Positions 1 to 8,883 of a stretch of 64,000 nucleotides of DNA are shown here, piece after piece. How positions within the stretch are numbered: the first letter of the stretch is position 1; each line of letters starts with the position of its first letter. The notes below the pieces were generated by a model, which had not been told where the DNA came from, did no database searches, and saw nothing but the letters and a program-made list of their open reading frames with translations. The stretch spans positions 25,308 to 89,307 of the forward strand of contig NZ_JADMKV010000013.1 of assembly GCF_015476545.1 (NCBI RefSeq). Reading direction: 5' to 3'. Origin of the DNA: Methylobacter sp. BlB1 (lineage in GTDB: Bacteria > Pseudomonadota > Gammaproteobacteria > Methylococcales > Methylomonadaceae). The translations under genes were made by a program, and so were the position numbers.

Positions 1-82
1 GGAAAATTAATAAACGCATTATTATGGCAAGTCTGGAAAAATTCTTCTATGCTTAAATTCTCATCAGCATAAGGAGATACCT

Positions 83-757
83 ATGGCTATCAAGGACTGG
101 CCTGCCGAAGAGCGGCCCCGGGAAAAACTGTTGCAACGCGGTTCGGAAGCGTTAACCGACGCGGAACTGCTGGCCATTTTTTTGCGTACCGGCACGCCGG
201 GCAAATCGGCCGTCGATCTGGCCCGGGAATTATTGACCGACTTCGGTTCGCTGCAGGCGCTGCTGGATGCCGATTTATCGCGCTTCTGCCAGGGCAATGG
301 TCTGGGAAGCGCAAAATACGCACAGCTTCAGGCCGTGCTGGAGATGGCCCGGCGTCATTTCAAGGAAATCCTGCAGCGTGGCAATGCGCTGACCAGCCCG
401 GATATTACCCGAGCCTATCTGAGTGCGCATTTGCGCGGCTACAGCTATGAAGTGTTCGCTTGTTTGTTCCTGGATAATCAGCACCGGGTCATAAAGCTCG
501 ACGAACTGTTCAGGGGCACCATTGACAGTGCCAGCGTTTATCCCAGGGAAGTGGCCAAGCAGGCGCTGCATCACAATGCCGCGGCAGTCATCTTCGCTCA
601 CAACCATCCTTCCGGCATTTCCGAGCCCAGCCAGGCTGACAGACAGATTACCGAGAAGCTCAAGCAGGCTTTGGCTTTGTTTGATATCCGCGTGCTGGAC
701 CACTTCATTATCGGGGACGGGCAGCCGTACTCGTTTGCCGAGCACGGGCTGCTGTAG
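83..757 (+). CDS. radC: RadC family JAB-domain protein
   Basis: A 224-residue protein of the RadC/UPF0758 family. The N-terminus (residues 1-60) begins with the usual [16 protein letters not shown] segment and holds a helix-hairpin-helix-like region. The C-terminal half is a JAB/MPN metalloprotease-fold domain with the HNHPSG motif near residue 173. The length is normal for the family. The cellular role is unsettled: the old DNA-repair name is not well supported, and the fold suggests a metal-dependent isopeptidase or nuclease-like activity. The start is supported by an AAGGAGAT Shine-Dalgarno about 5 bases upstream (71-78). It converges on purC with only 3 bp between the stop codons. Confidence 0.93.
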   Translation: MAIKDWPAEERPREKLLQRGSEALTDAELLAIFLRTGTPGKSAVDLARELLTDFGSLQALLDADLSRFCQGNGLGSAKYAQLQAVLEMARRHFKEILQRGNALTSPDITRAYLSAHLRGYSYEVFACLFLDNQHRVIKLDELFRGTIDSASVYPREVAKQALHHNAAAVIFAHNHPSGISEPSQADRQITEKLKQALALFDIRVLDHFIIGDGQPYSFAEHGLL

Positions 758-760
758 GGA

Positions 761-1654
761 TTAACCTTGCGTTAACCGAGCTTCCGCTTCTCGGTATTTG
801 GCCGCGCAAAACTCGGCCACTTCGGCCGGCAGGGATGGGCCCGGCGCCGTTTTATCCCAGTCCAGCGTCTCGAGGTAATCGCGCACATATTGCTTGTCGA
901 AGCTGGGCGGGCTGATGCCTACCTGATATTCATCGGCAGGCCAGAAGCGCGATGAATCGGGCGTCAAGGCTTCGTCAATCAGATGCAGGACGCCGTTCTC
1001 GTCGAGGCCGAATTCGAATTTGGTATCGGCGATAATGATGCCGCGTTCCTTGGCATAGGCGGCCGCTTCCGTATATAGCTGCAAGCTGGCGTCTCGCACT
1101 TTTTCAGCTATGTCCTGGCCCATCAGCTCCACGGCTTTTTCAAACGAAATGTTCTCGTCATGTTCATGGACGCCGGCTTTGGTCGATGGCGTAAAGATGG
1201 CTTCCGGCAATTGCTGGGCCTGCTTTAAGCCTTCCGGCAGCCGAATGCCGCAGACCGCGCCCGATTTCTGGTAATCCTTCCAGCCGGAGCCGATCAGATA
1301 GCCGCGCACGATGGCCTCGACCGGCAGCGGCTTCATCTTTTTCACGACCACCGCGCGGCCTTCGACTTGCGCGCGCTCGGCCGGATCGGCAATGACCTGT
1401 TCCAGCGGGATATCAGCCAGATGATTCGGCAGGATATGGCTCAATTTGGCAAACCAGAAATTGGAAACGCGCGTCAGGACGCGGCCTTTGCCGGGGATCG
1501 GATCGGGCAGGATCACATCGAATGCGGATAGCCGGTCTGTCGTTACGATCAGCATGTGCTTGTCATCAATGTCGTAAATATCGCGGACCTTGCCGCGCGC
1601 GCGCAGTTTTAAAGAAGACAGTGATGATTCGTAAAGAGCTGCCGGAGCATTCAT
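761..1654 (-). CDS. purC: Phosphoribosylaminoimidazole-succinocarboxamide synthase (SAICAR synthetase)
   Basis: A 297-residue cytosolic enzyme of de novo purine synthesis. It joins CAIR with aspartate in an ATP-dependent step to give SAICAR. The sequence shows the family's ATP-grasp-like N-terminus ([18 protein letters not shown]), the [17 protein letters not shown] segment, and the signature [14 protein letters not shown] followed by [13 protein letters not shown]. The length matches the longer yeast-like bacterial PurC form of about 300 residues rather than the E. coli form of about 237. It is a single gene between radC and djlA, transcribed convergently with radC. Confidence 0.97.
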   Translation of the reverse strand: MNAPAALYESSLSSLKLRARGKVRDIYDIDDKHMLIVTTDRLSAFDVILPDPIPGKGRVLTRVSNFWFAKLSHILPNHLADIPLEQVIADPAERAQVEGRAVVVKKMKPLPVEAIVRGYLIGSGWKDYQKSGAVCGIRLPEGLKQAQQLPEAIFTPSTKAGVHEHDENISFEKAVELMGQDIAEKVRDASLQLYTEAAAYAKERGIIIADTKFEFGLDENGVLHLIDEALTPDSSRFWPADEYQVGISPPSFDKQYVRDYLETLDWDKTAPGPSLPAEVAEFCAAKYREAEARLTQG

Positions 1655-1728
1655 AAGACCTCGCTAAACGTTCAAAAGGAAAATATGGTAATTTTATCAT
1701 TGTTTTGTATTGAACAGGATTGATATAA

Positions 1729-2535
1729 ATGGCTTGGTTAGGCAAATTTCTAGGCGGTGCGTTCGGATTCCTGTTCGGCGGGCCTTTGGGGGCGATGTTG
1801 GGCGCTTCCGTCGGCCATCAGTTTGATGAAGGTTTTGCCGATATCGGAAGCAGCGAACTGTTCGGCGACGGGGACCAGCAACGCGTGCAAATGGCGTTTT
1901 TTACCACGACTTTTTCGGTTATGGGCCATATCGCCAAGTCCGATGGCCGCATCACGCCGGAAGAAATAGCCCTGGCCAATCGCATCATGGATCAGATGGG
2001 GATTTCAGGCGACCTGCGCACGACTGCGATCAATCTGTTCCGGCAGGGCAAGCAGCCCGGTTTTCCGCTCGATGAGGTGCTGGCGCAATTTCGCAGGGAA
2101 TGCCATTGGCGAACCGATCTTATCCGCATATTTGTCGAAATCCAGTTGCAGGCGGCTGTTGCCGATGGCGCGCTTAATGATTACGAAGAGCGGCTGCTCC
2201 TGCATATCTGTGCGCAGCTGCGCGTTTCGCGTTTTGACTATGAGCGCATGAAAATACAGCTGCAGGTCCAGTACCGTTTCTACGGCCAGGGCCGGCAGCA
2301 TCAAAAGGCCAGGCAGCAATCCAGCCTGCAGGACGCTTATGAAGTGCTGGGCTTGACGCCGGCGGCCAGCGATGCCGAGGTTAAAAGAGCCTACCGGCGT
2401 CTGATCAGCCAGCATCATCCCGACAAACTGGTCGCCAAAGGCCTGCCGGAAGAAATGATGACCATCGCCAAGGAAAAAACCCAGCAGATCAGGAAGGCTT
2501 ACGAGACGATTCAGAAATCGGGCAGAAAGATCTGA
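1729..2535 (+). CDS. djlA: Membrane-anchored DnaJ-like co-chaperone DjlA
   Basis: A 268-residue co-chaperone expected to stimulate DnaK at the inner membrane. A glycine-rich hydrophobic N-terminal segment (about residues 5-30) is the single membrane anchor. Residues 55-165 resemble a TerB-like helical domain (HIAKSDGRITPEEIALANRI). The last 65 residues form a J domain with the essential HPD motif (SQHHPDKL, near residue 228). The domain order and length match E. coli DjlA. It stands alone between purC and the pilU-pilT pair. Confidence 0.93.
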   Translation: MAWLGKFLGGAFGFLFGGPLGAMLGASVGHQFDEGFADIGSSELFGDGDQQRVQMAFFTTTFSVMGHIAKSDGRITPEEIALANRIMDQMGISGDLRTTAINLFRQGKQPGFPLDEVLAQFRRECHWRTDLIRIFVEIQLQAAVADGALNDYEERLLLHICAQLRVSRFDYERMKIQLQVQYRFYGQGRQHQKARQQSSLQDAYEVLGLTPAASDAEVKRAYRRLISQHHPDKLVAKGLPEEMMTIAKEKTQQIRKAYETIQKSGRKI

Positions 2536-2584
2536 CAGCGGCAAAGAGCAACCCGGCAGATTTCTCCTCGCCAAAAACGCGGGC

Positions 2585-3718
2585 TTAAAAAATCGTGCCC
2601 TTATCGTCATCGGTTTCTGTCAATACCATACTGTTATCATCGAAAGTGCCGGAACTGTCAGCGCCCAGCTTGATCATCAGGCGGACTTCGTTTCTGGAAT
2701 CGGCCGAGTTGAGGGCATCGTCGTAGCTGATCTTGCCGGCAACATACAGGTCGTACAATGCCTGGTCAAACGTCTGCATGCCTTGCTCGCGCGAGTCTTT
2801 CATGAGCTCCTTGAGCTTGTTAATCTCGCCTTTGCGGATGTAATCCTTGGCCAGCGGCGTGTTGATCAAGATCTCGACGGCCGGATAGCGGCCCTTGCCG
2901 TCCGCGCGCTTGATCAGCTGCTGGGCTACGACGCCGCGCAGGTTCAGCGACAAATCCATGAACAATTGATCGTGCATTTCTTCAGGAAAGAAATGCAGAA
3001 TCCGGTCCAGCGCCTGGTTGGCGTTGTTGGCGTGCAGTGTGGACAGGCATAAATGCCCGGTTTCGGCGAAAGTGATCGCATTCTGCATGGTTTCGCGCGT
3101 TCTGATCTCGCCGATCAGGATGACGTCGGGCGCCTGCCGCAGAGTATTTTTTAACGCGACTTCATAGGATTCGGTATCGACGCCGACTTCGCGCTGGGTG
3201 ATGATGCAGCCCTGGTGCTGATGTTCGTACTCCATCGGGTCTTCGATCGTGATGATGTGGCCGCTGCTGTTCTGGTTGCGGTATTTGATCAGTGACGCCA
3301 GCGAGGTGGATTTACCGGTGCCGGTCGCGCCGACGAAAATGACCAGGCCGCGTTTTTCCATGATCAGGTCTTTCAAGACGGGCGGCAAATGCAGGCTTTC
3401 GAAATCCGGAATGTCGTTTTCGATGCGCCGGAGCACCATGCCGGCCGCGTCGCGCTGCGTGAAGGCGCTGACCCTGAAACGCGCCAGCCCCGGCACGCTG
3501 ATCGCGAACTGGCATTCCTTGGTGTTTTCAAACTCGTCCCTCTGTTTCTGATTCATGATGCTGAGGACGATTCTTAACGACAGCTCTTCCGTCAACGGCG
3601 ATTTGGACACTTCCACAAGCGAGCCGTCGACTTTCATGGTCGGCGCCCGGCCAGCCGTAATAAACAAATCGGATGCTTTTTTCTGCACCATCAGTGCAAG
3701 TAGCGCTTTAAAATCCAT
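2585..3718 (-). CDS. pilU: Type IV pilus retraction ATPase PilU
   Basis: A 377-residue hexameric secretion-type ATPase that assists PilT in pilus retraction and twitching. Visible motifs are Walker A GATGTGKST (near residue 134), an Asp box and Walker B (DVILIGEIRTRETM), and a His box (GHLCLSTLHANNA). The acidic C-terminal tail (DDNSMVLTETDDDKG) is typical of PilU and absent from PilT. Its ATG lies 9 bp after the pilT stop and is preceded by GAGGT, so the two are cotranscribed, as in Pseudomonas. The 3' end lies close to the convergent djlA. Confidence 0.96.
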   Translation of the reverse strand: MDFKALLALMVQKKASDLFITAGRAPTMKVDGSLVEVSKSPLTEELSLRIVLSIMNQKQRDEFENTKECQFAISVPGLARFRVSAFTQRDAAGMVLRRIENDIPDFESLHLPPVLKDLIMEKRGLVIFVGATGTGKSTSLASLIKYRNQNSSGHIITIEDPMEYEHQHQGCIITQREVGVDTESYEVALKNTLRQAPDVILIGEIRTRETMQNAITFAETGHLCLSTLHANNANQALDRILHFFPEEMHDQLFMDLSLNLRGVVAQQLIKRADGKGRYPAVEILINTPLAKDYIRKGEINKLKELMKDSREQGMQTFDQALYDLYVAGKISYDDALNSADSRNEVRLMIKLGADSSGTFDDNSMVLTETDDDKGTIF

Positions 3719-3727
3719 GCTGACCTC

Positions 3728-4765
3728 TTAGCGGAACATATCTTTGTTGACGGCTTTGACCATCGCGGTCTTGGCTGTGATCAGGCCCTTGTCGACCAGT
3801 TCTTTCAGGTTCTGATCAAGCGTCTGCATGCCGTCTTTGCGGCCCGTCTGGATGGCCGAATACATTTGCGCGACCTTGGCTTCGCGGATCAGGTTTCTGA
3901 TCGCGGGCGTGCCGACCATAATTTCATGTGCGGCAATACGGCCGCCGCCGACTTTCTTGAGCAGGGTCTGCGAAATAACCGCCTGCAGCGATTCGGACAG
4001 CATCGAGCGGATCATGTCTTTTTCGGCGGCCGGAAAGACGTCGATAATACGGTCGATGGTTTTAGCGGCCGAGGAGGTATGCAACGTTCCGAATACCAGG
4101 TGGCCGGTTTCGGCTGCGGTTAAGGCCAGCCGGATCGTCTCCAGGTCCCGCATCTCACCCACCAGGATAACGTCCGGGTCTTCACGCAGGGCCGAACGCA
4201 ATGCTTCATTGAAGCCGTGGGTGTCGCGGTGAACTTCGCGCTGGTTGATCAGGCATTTCTGGCTTTCGTGCACGAATTCGATCGGGTCTTCAACGGTCAG
4301 GATATGCGCGTAATCATTGATATTGATGTGGTTGATCATGGCCGCCAGCGTCGTCGATTTGCCCGAACCGGTAGGGCCCGTCACCAGAATCAGGCCGCGC
4401 GGTTTGCGCGTCAGTTCCTCAAAAAATTTGGGTGCCTTCAGCTCTTCAAGGCTCATGACTTTGGACGGAATCGTTCTGAAAACGCCGGCCGCGCCGCGCT
4501 CCTGATTGAATGCGTTGACACGGAACCTGGCAATACCGGGCAATTCGAAGGAAAAGTCGGTTTCCAGGAATTCTTCATAATCGCGGCGCTGCTTGTCGTT
4601 CATGATGTCATACATCAGCGCATGCACTTCCTTATGCTCCAGAGCGGGAATATTGATGCGGCGGATATCGCCATCGACCCTGATCATGGGCGGCAGGCCG
4701 GCGGACAAATGCAAATCCGACGCGTTGTTTTTAACTGAAAAGGCCAATAACTCGGCAATATCCAT
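3728..4765 (-). CDS. pilT: Type IV pilus retraction ATPase PilT
   Basis: A 345-residue motor ATPase that depolymerises type IV pili, driving twitching motility and DNA uptake. It has Walker A GPTGSGKST (near residue 131), Walker B DVILVGEMRDLETI, the His box GHLVFGTLHTSSA, and the PilT-type AIRNLIREAK motif near the C-terminus. The length is that of canonical PilT (344-345). An AAGAGGAT ribosome-binding sequence precedes the ATG. It is the first gene of the pilT-pilU operon and divergent from yggS, a conserved neighbourhood in gammaproteobacteria. Confidence 0.97.
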   Translation of the reverse strand: MDIAELLAFSVKNNASDLHLSAGLPPMIRVDGDIRRINIPALEHKEVHALMYDIMNDKQRRDYEEFLETDFSFELPGIARFRVNAFNQERGAAGVFRTIPSKVMSLEELKAPKFFEELTRKPRGLILVTGPTGSGKSTTLAAMINHININDYAHILTVEDPIEFVHESQKCLINQREVHRDTHGFNEALRSALREDPDVILVGEMRDLETIRLALTAAETGHLVFGTLHTSSAAKTIDRIIDVFPAAEKDMIRSMLSESLQAVISQTLLKKVGGGRIAAHEIMVGTPAIRNLIREAKVAQMYSAIQTGRKDGMQTLDQNLKELVDKGLITAKTAMVKAVNKDMFR

Positions 4766-4878
4766 AATATCCTCTTGAAGCGTTTAAAAAATCATCTCTA
4801 TACCATAGTTCAAGTCTTTGCTTTTTTGAAGGCGTATTGTTTAATAATCGGCAACGTAGCTTAAATATTGCACAGATT

Positions 4879-5562
4879 ATGATAGCCGAGCGACTCAAAC
4901 AGATAAGGGACCAGATCAGCAAGGCTGAACAGGCCTACAACCGCAAACCGGGATCGGTTTTATTGCTGGCGGTCAGCAAGACCAAGCCGGCCGGCGATAT
5001 TGCTAGCGCCTACAGGGCGGACCAGCGTCATTTTGGGGAAAGTTATCTTCAGGAAGCGCTGAAGAAACAGCAGGAACTCGGCGCTTTTGACATTACCTGG
5101 CATTTTATCGGCCCCATCCAGTCCAATAAAACCAAACCCATAGCGGCGCATTTCGACTGGGTCCACAGCGTTGATAAGTTGAAAATCGCACAGCGGTTGA
5201 GCGAGCAGCGTCCGGCTCATCTGCCGCCGCTCAATATTTGCCTGCAGGTCAACATCAGCGGCGAGGCTAGCAAGTCTGGCATCACTCTGGCCGAGTTGCC
5301 GGATATGTGCGAGCAAGTGGCGCAACTGCCGCATTTAAAGTTGCGCGGCGTCATGGCCATTCCTGCGCCCGAGGCCGATTTCGAGCGGCAGCGCCAGCCC
5401 TATAAAGCGCTTTATCAGGCCGTGGCGGCACTCGGCAGGCCTGAGCTGGATACGTTCTCGTTCGGCATGACCGGTGATCTGGAAGCGGCGATTGCGGAAG
5501 GGGCGACGATCGTCAGGATCGGTACGGCATTGTTCGGCGCCCGGGACTATGCTCAAGCATAG
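4879..5562 (+). CDS. yggS: YggS family pyridoxal-phosphate-binding protein
   Basis: A 227-residue PLP-homeostasis protein (PROSC/YggS/YlmE family) with an alanine-racemase N-terminal-like TIM barrel and no known catalytic turnover. The PLP-lysine lies in LLAVSKTKPA. The HFGESYLQEA, WHFIGPIQSNK, VNISGEASKSG and FSFGMTGDLEAAI segments are all family signatures. I prefer the ATG at 4879 (MIAERLKQIRDQI) over an in-frame ATG at 4837, because family members begin just before the first helix. It is divergent from pilT. Its last 10 bp overlap the convergent HEAGH gene. Confidence 0.95.
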   Translation: MIAERLKQIRDQISKAEQAYNRKPGSVLLLAVSKTKPAGDIASAYRADQRHFGESYLQEALKKQQELGAFDITWHFIGPIQSNKTKPIAAHFDWVHSVDKLKIAQRLSEQRPAHLPPLNICLQVNISGEASKSGITLAELPDMCEQVAQLPHLKLRGVMAIPAPEADFERQRQPYKALYQAVAALGRPELDTFSFGMTGDLEAAIAEGATIVRIGTALFGARDYAQA

Positions 5563-6236
5563 GCATATCGATTTTGGATAAGGCAGTTGTCCAGCAATGC
5601 CATCACTTCTTCGCAGTCAATGATCGATTTCGGGCTGGCCAGAATATAGTCCGCCAAAGCCATGATGGCCCGCCAGTTTTGCGCATGATGGACAAATGCG
5701 AAGGCTTTCATGAAAAGCTCGCCGATTTTCTTTTCGCGCAGCGCTTGGTCCGCTATAAAGCATTCGAGATATTCGCCGGCCAGTTCCAGGTCGGATGTGC
5801 CGCCGTAATAGCGCAGCGCATTCAGATTCACCAGATAGGCGTTAATGACTTCATCATCGCGCGAGGCGATGTATCGGGCTTCGGCCAGCGGCCCAATCAG
5901 CAGATTGACAATGTCGGCTTCGAAAGCCTGTTGATAGGCTTGTTTTTGCTCTATAGAGAAATCGTTTGTGGCTTCTTCAATCGAAGACGGCAGCATATGG
6001 ATCAAGCGCCCTCCCTCAACTTTGGCCGTGCAATGGGCGTAGGATTCTGATGCGTGCCGGGGAAAATCAGCGGTCGGTTTTTTAATGACAATCTGAAAAA
6101 AAACCGGCGGTAGCGATTTTTGCCGATTGCCTAAATGAATCGCCACGGCGTGTCCTGCTTCATGGATGGCAGTCTGCCGGATCAGTTCTTTGTAATTGAC
6201 GTGCTCAATCGCGTGAGAGACTTCACTGCGTTTCAT
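5553..6236 (-). CDS. Stand-alone M41 (FtsH-like) zinc peptidase-domain protein
   Basis: A 227-residue soluble protein with no AAA ATPase domain and no membrane segment. The zinc-peptidase motif HEAGH is at residues 25-29 (TAIHEAGHAVAIH). Downstream are a LIGPLAEARYIA segment and GGTSDLELAGEYLE. These resemble the GG-AEE helix and the ND-L-A third-ligand segment of FtsH M41 peptidases, so the metal site appears complete. The function is unknown; an ATP-independent protease or a degenerate regulator are both possible. I chose MKRSEV at 6236 because GGAGG sits just upstream; an in-frame ATG 12 bp earlier is less well placed. A hairpin plus T-run lies in its leader (6260-6287). Confidence 0.75.
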   Translation of the reverse strand: MKRSEVSHAIEHVNYKELIRQTAIHEAGHAVAIHLGNRQKSLPPVFFQIVIKKPTADFPRHASESYAHCTAKVEGGRLIHMLPSSIEEATNDFSIEQKQAYQQAFEADIVNLLIGPLAEARYIASRDDEVINAYLVNLNALRYYGGTSDLELAGEYLECFIADQALREKKIGELFMKAFAFVHHAQNWRAIMALADYILASPKSIIDCEEVMALLDNCLIQNRYAYA

Positions 6237-6253
6237 AACAACCTCCATTTATT

Positions 6254-6287
6254 AAAAAAAATGCGGACGATCCAGGCTGCCCGCATT
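6254..6287 (-). terminator. Leader hairpin with T-run before the HEAGH gene
   Basis: On the minus strand the 7-bp arms AATGCGG and CCGCATT (6281-6287 and 6260-6266), separated by 14 bases, are followed directly by a run of seven T. This is the form of an intrinsic terminator, and it sits about 20 bases before the Shine-Dalgarno of the gene starting at 6236. It could be an attenuator or the 3' end of a short upstream RNA. Confidence 0.45.
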
Positions 6288-6566
6288 ATTGTGAGGAAGG
6301 ATAAGTAACTCTACTGTTGAGTACAGGTAAGAGTCGGGAAAAGTCTAACGACTTGAATTGGTCTTGTCGTGAGTCAAATTGCCGCGCGACAATATGCCGC
6401 TCAATTTGGCATGGAATCTGCAATAATTGTTGGATTTGCCCGATGCCAAGTCATTGATAATCAGGGCTTGCGCCGATTGTTTTGACACATTTCAGCTTTT
6501 TATGCGGCATATTGCACAGGCAAATAGGGCATATCGCGCATTAGAAAAAAATATATTTTGACGATT

Positions 6567-6581
6567 GAGACAACCGGTCGT
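6567..6581. promoter_or_regulatory. Candidate TetR operator upstream of tetR
   Basis: GAGACAACCGGTCGT ends 11 bp before the tetR ATG. A close relative, GAGACGACCAGTCAT, lies upstream of the DUF4242 gene; 12 of 15 positions match and both share the GAC-N5-GTC core. The position over the promoter and start region suggests autorepression. Binding by the adjacent regulator is inferred. Confidence 0.55.
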
Positions 6582-6592
6582 ATTATTGAGCC

Positions 6593-7189
6593 ATGACAAA
6601 AATCACGCAAAAACAGATCAATCGGGAGAATCTGCTCAGCCAGGGCGTCGCGCTGCTGATGGAGCAGGGTTACCACGGCACCGGATTGAAAGAAATCCTC
6701 GACGCCGTGCAGATCCCCAAAGGGTCTTTTTATAATTATTTCGGCAGCAAGGAAGCGTTCGGCGCGGCTGTCATTCAGCATTATATCAATCCGTTCATCG
6801 AGCAGTTAAGCGCGCATCTGGACAACCCGAACACGGATGCCCTGACTGCGCTGCGGCGTTATTTCGATGAACTGATCGGCGAACTCGAAAAAGCCGAATT
6901 CAAAGGCGGCTGCCTGCTCGGCAACCTGATGGGGGAAATCGGCGATACCAGCGAAATCTGCCGGGCTTCTCTACAGAGCGCAGTCGGGCGCTACCGGAAT
7001 TTATTGCAATCAGGGTTGGAACAAGCGCAGCGGCAAGGCACGGCCAGAACCGATAAATCGGCCGCCGACATGGCCGATTTACTGGTCAATGCCTGGCAGG
7101 GCGCACTGTTGAGAATGAAGATCGAGAAATCTTCGGCACCGCTGAAGCAATGTTGTCAGGAGCTATTGGGCGATTTTTTCAAAGCCTGA
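6593..7189 (+). CDS. TetR/AcrR family transcriptional regulator
   Basis: A 198-residue repressor. Residues 8-60 form the TetR helix-turn-helix (LLMEQGYHGTGLKEILDAVQIPKGSFYNYFGSKEAF). The C-terminal ligand domain contains FKGGCLLGNLMGEIGD with a conserved-looking Cys near residue 104, as in the AcuR/NemR branch, whose members sense reactive electrophiles or acrylate. That ligand class is from family knowledge and is not proven here. It sits directly upstream of, and co-directional with, the DUF4242-methanethiol oxidase-SCO1/MauG genes, so a sulfur- or thiol-responsive switch is a reasonable inference. No strong Shine-Dalgarno precedes its ATG. Confidence 0.9.
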   Translation: MTKITQKQINRENLLSQGVALLMEQGYHGTGLKEILDAVQIPKGSFYNYFGSKEAFGAAVIQHYINPFIEQLSAHLDNPNTDALTALRRYFDELIGELEKAEFKGGCLLGNLMGEIGDTSEICRASLQSAVGRYRNLLQSGLEQAQRQGTARTDKSAADMADLLVNAWQGALLRMKIEKSSAPLKQCCQELLGDFFKA

Positions 7190-7208
7190 TTTTTTTGTAA
7201 CCAAAATA

Positions 7209-7223
7209 GAGACGACCAGTCAT
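7209..7223. promoter_or_regulatory. Candidate TetR operator upstream of the methanethiol oxidase operon
   Basis: GAGACGACCAGTCAT lies 26 bp before the DUF4242 ATG and resembles the element at 6567-6581. The pairing of the same motif at the regulator and at the next operon is the main evidence. A following AT-rich CTATATC may be the -10 region, but no good -35 was found. Confidence 0.55.
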
Positions 7224-7248
7224 CTATATCAATTCTAGGAGAACTTAT

Positions 7249-7521
7249 ATGCCAAAATATGTTATCGAACGGAACATCCCCGGCGCCGGCTCATTAACCC
7301 CCCAGGAACTGCAGGGCATTTCGCAAAAATCTTGCGGCGTGCTGCGCGAAATGGGGCCGCAAATCCAATGGCTTGAAAGCTATGTGACCGATGACAAAGT
7401 CTATTGCGTTTATATCGCGCCTGATGAGGCAACGCTGAGAGCCCATGCCGAGAAAGGCGGATTCCCTGCCGATCGCATTTCTCAGGTTAAAACCGTGATC
7501 GACCCTACAACGGCTGAATAG
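7249..7521 (+). CDS. DUF4242 domain protein
   Basis: A 90-residue soluble protein of the DUF4242 family (SCO4226-like, ferredoxin-like fold). The start PKYVIERNIPGAG, the central QIQWLESYVTDDKVYCVYIAPDE and the AHAEKGGFPADRISQV segment are all typical. Some relatives bind nickel, but the biological role is unknown. A GGAGAA ribosome-binding sequence precedes the ATG. It is the first gene after the regulator, with the methanethiol oxidase start 8 bp after its stop, so it is probably cotranscribed with that enzyme. Confidence 0.9.
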   Translation: MPKYVIERNIPGAGSLTPQELQGISQKSCGVLREMGPQIQWLESYVTDDKVYCVYIAPDEATLRAHAEKGGFPADRISQVKTVIDPTTAE

Positions 7522-7529
7522 GAGCAGCT

Positions 7530-8873
7530 ATGAAATCTAATAAATTGCGGCTGAACCGCTTCATGACAGCGTGCGCCTTTACCGCGTCCACGCTCGGTTT
7601 GGCCGGCATCACCGCCGCGCAGGCCGATGAGACCTGCCAATCGCCTTACATGGTGAAGATTACCGGCCAGGAGGATGTGGTTTATGTCTGGACCTTGGGG
7701 ATGGAAGGCGTGGGCGATGAGCAGGACAAGATGGTGACCGTCGATGTCAATCCGAAGTCGAAAACTTACGGCAAAATCATCCACAGCGTGTCCGTGGGCG
7801 GGCGCAATGAGGCGCATCATTCCGACTTCACCGACGATCGGCGCTTCCTATGGGCCGGCTCTCTCGACACCAATAAAATCTTTGTCTTCGATGTGCACAC
7901 TGATCCGGCCAAGCCCAAACTGGTCAAGACCATCACCGATTTCGTCGCCAAAAGCGGCGGCGTGGTCGGCCCGCACTCGACCTATGCATTGCCGGGCCGC
8001 ATGGTCATCACGGGCCTTTCCAACAATAAGGACCACGGCGGCCGCACCGCACTGGTAGAATATACCAATGACGGTGACTATGTGGCGACCTACTGGCTGC
8101 CGACCGATAGCAACCTGCAAGGCGCCATCAAAACCGGCAAGTATGCCGACGGTTACAACTATGATGTGCGCGCACTGCCTCGCCGCAACCTGATGCTGAC
8201 AACCTCGTTTACGGGCTGGTCGAATTACATGATGGATTTCGGTAAGATGCTCGGCGACAAGGAAGCCATGAAGCGTTTCGGCAACACGATGGTGCAGTGG
8301 GATCTGCACGCACGGAAGCCGAAAAAAGTCTTTGATGTGCCGGGCGCGCCGCTGGAAATCCGCTGTGCCTGGGAGCCAACCCACAACTATTGCTTCAGCA
8401 CGACCGCCCTGACTTCAAAGATCTGGCTGATTCATGAAGACAAAGCCGGCGAATGGCACGCTAAAGAGGTCGCCGATATCGGCGAGCCGTCCAAAGTGCC
8501 GCTGCCGGTGGACATTTCGATCTCCAGCGATGACAAGCGGCTCTGGGTCAATACTTTCATGGACGGCAAAACCCGTCTGTTTGACATAAGCGACCCGTTC
8601 AAGCCGAAACAGGTTTATGAGAAGAAAATCGGCGCCCAGGTCAACATGGTGTCTTCAAGCTGGGACGGCAAGCGCCTGTATTACACGTCTTCATTGCTGG
8701 CCAATTGGGACAAGAAAGGCGCCGATAACGAGCAGTTCTTTAAAGCCTACCACTGGGACGGCAAGGAGTTGAAAGAGCAATTCGCGATCGATTTCATCAA
8801 GGAAAAACTGGGCCGCGCCCACCAGATGAAGTTCGGCGCTTACTCGCTTTACAAAACCTCATCATCCAAGTGA
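7530..8873 (+). CDS. mtoX: Methanethiol oxidase (SBP56/selenium-binding protein family), periplasmic
   Basis: A 447-residue beta-propeller protein of the SBP56 family. The bacterial members oxidise methanethiol to formaldehyde, hydrogen sulfide and hydrogen peroxide using copper. A signal peptide (about residues 1-34, ending AQADE) predicts periplasmic location. Family segments seen are DETCQSPYMVKITGQEDVVYVWTLG, the histidine-bearing RNEAHHSDFTDDRRFLW, GPHSTYALPGRMVITGLSNN, and the C-terminal GRAHQMKFG. Histidines in these motifs are likely copper ligands. The following gene encodes SCO1 and MauG domains, the same accessory functions linked to MTO in methylotrophs. In a methylotroph the formaldehyde could enter C1 metabolism. 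Confidence 0.9.
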   Translation: MKSNKLRLNRFMTACAFTASTLGLAGITAAQADETCQSPYMVKITGQEDVVYVWTLGMEGVGDEQDKMVTVDVNPKSKTYGKIIHSVSVGGRNEAHHSDFTDDRRFLWAGSLDTNKIFVFDVHTDPAKPKLVKTITDFVAKSGGVVGPHSTYALPGRMVITGLSNNKDHGGRTALVEYTNDGDYVATYWLPTDSNLQGAIKTGKYADGYNYDVRALPRRNLMLTTSFTGWSNYMMDFGKMLGDKEAMKRFGNTMVQWDLHARKPKKVFDVPGAPLEIRCAWEPTHNYCFSTTALTSKIWLIHEDKAGEWHAKEVADIGEPSKVPLPVDISISSDDKRLWVNTFMDGKTRLFDISDPFKPKQVYEKKIGAQVNMVSSSWDGKRLYYTSSLLANWDKKGADNEQFFKAYHWDGKELKEQFAIDFIKEKLGRAHQMKFGAYSLYKTSSSK

Positions 8874-8883
8874 TCCATGACAG

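Larger units (their letters stand above)
6237..6592. other. Intergenic region with divergent promoters of the HEAGH gene and tetR
   Basis: About 355 bp between divergent genes. Read on the minus strand it holds a hairpin followed by a T-run just before the HEAGH gene. On the plus strand the tetR-proximal end carries an operator-like GAC-N5-GTC element at 6567-6581. A GGCATAT direct repeat lies near 6503 and 6528. I see no convincing coding sequence. Confidence 0.5.

Noticed and set aside
64..745. Open frames on the opposite strand of radC
   Set aside because: They overlap a full-length RadC with clear motifs and show no recognisable protein.
7530..8873. Selenoprotein reading of the selenium-binding protein
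   Set aside because: No in-frame TGA; the N-terminal key residue is an ordinary Cys codon.
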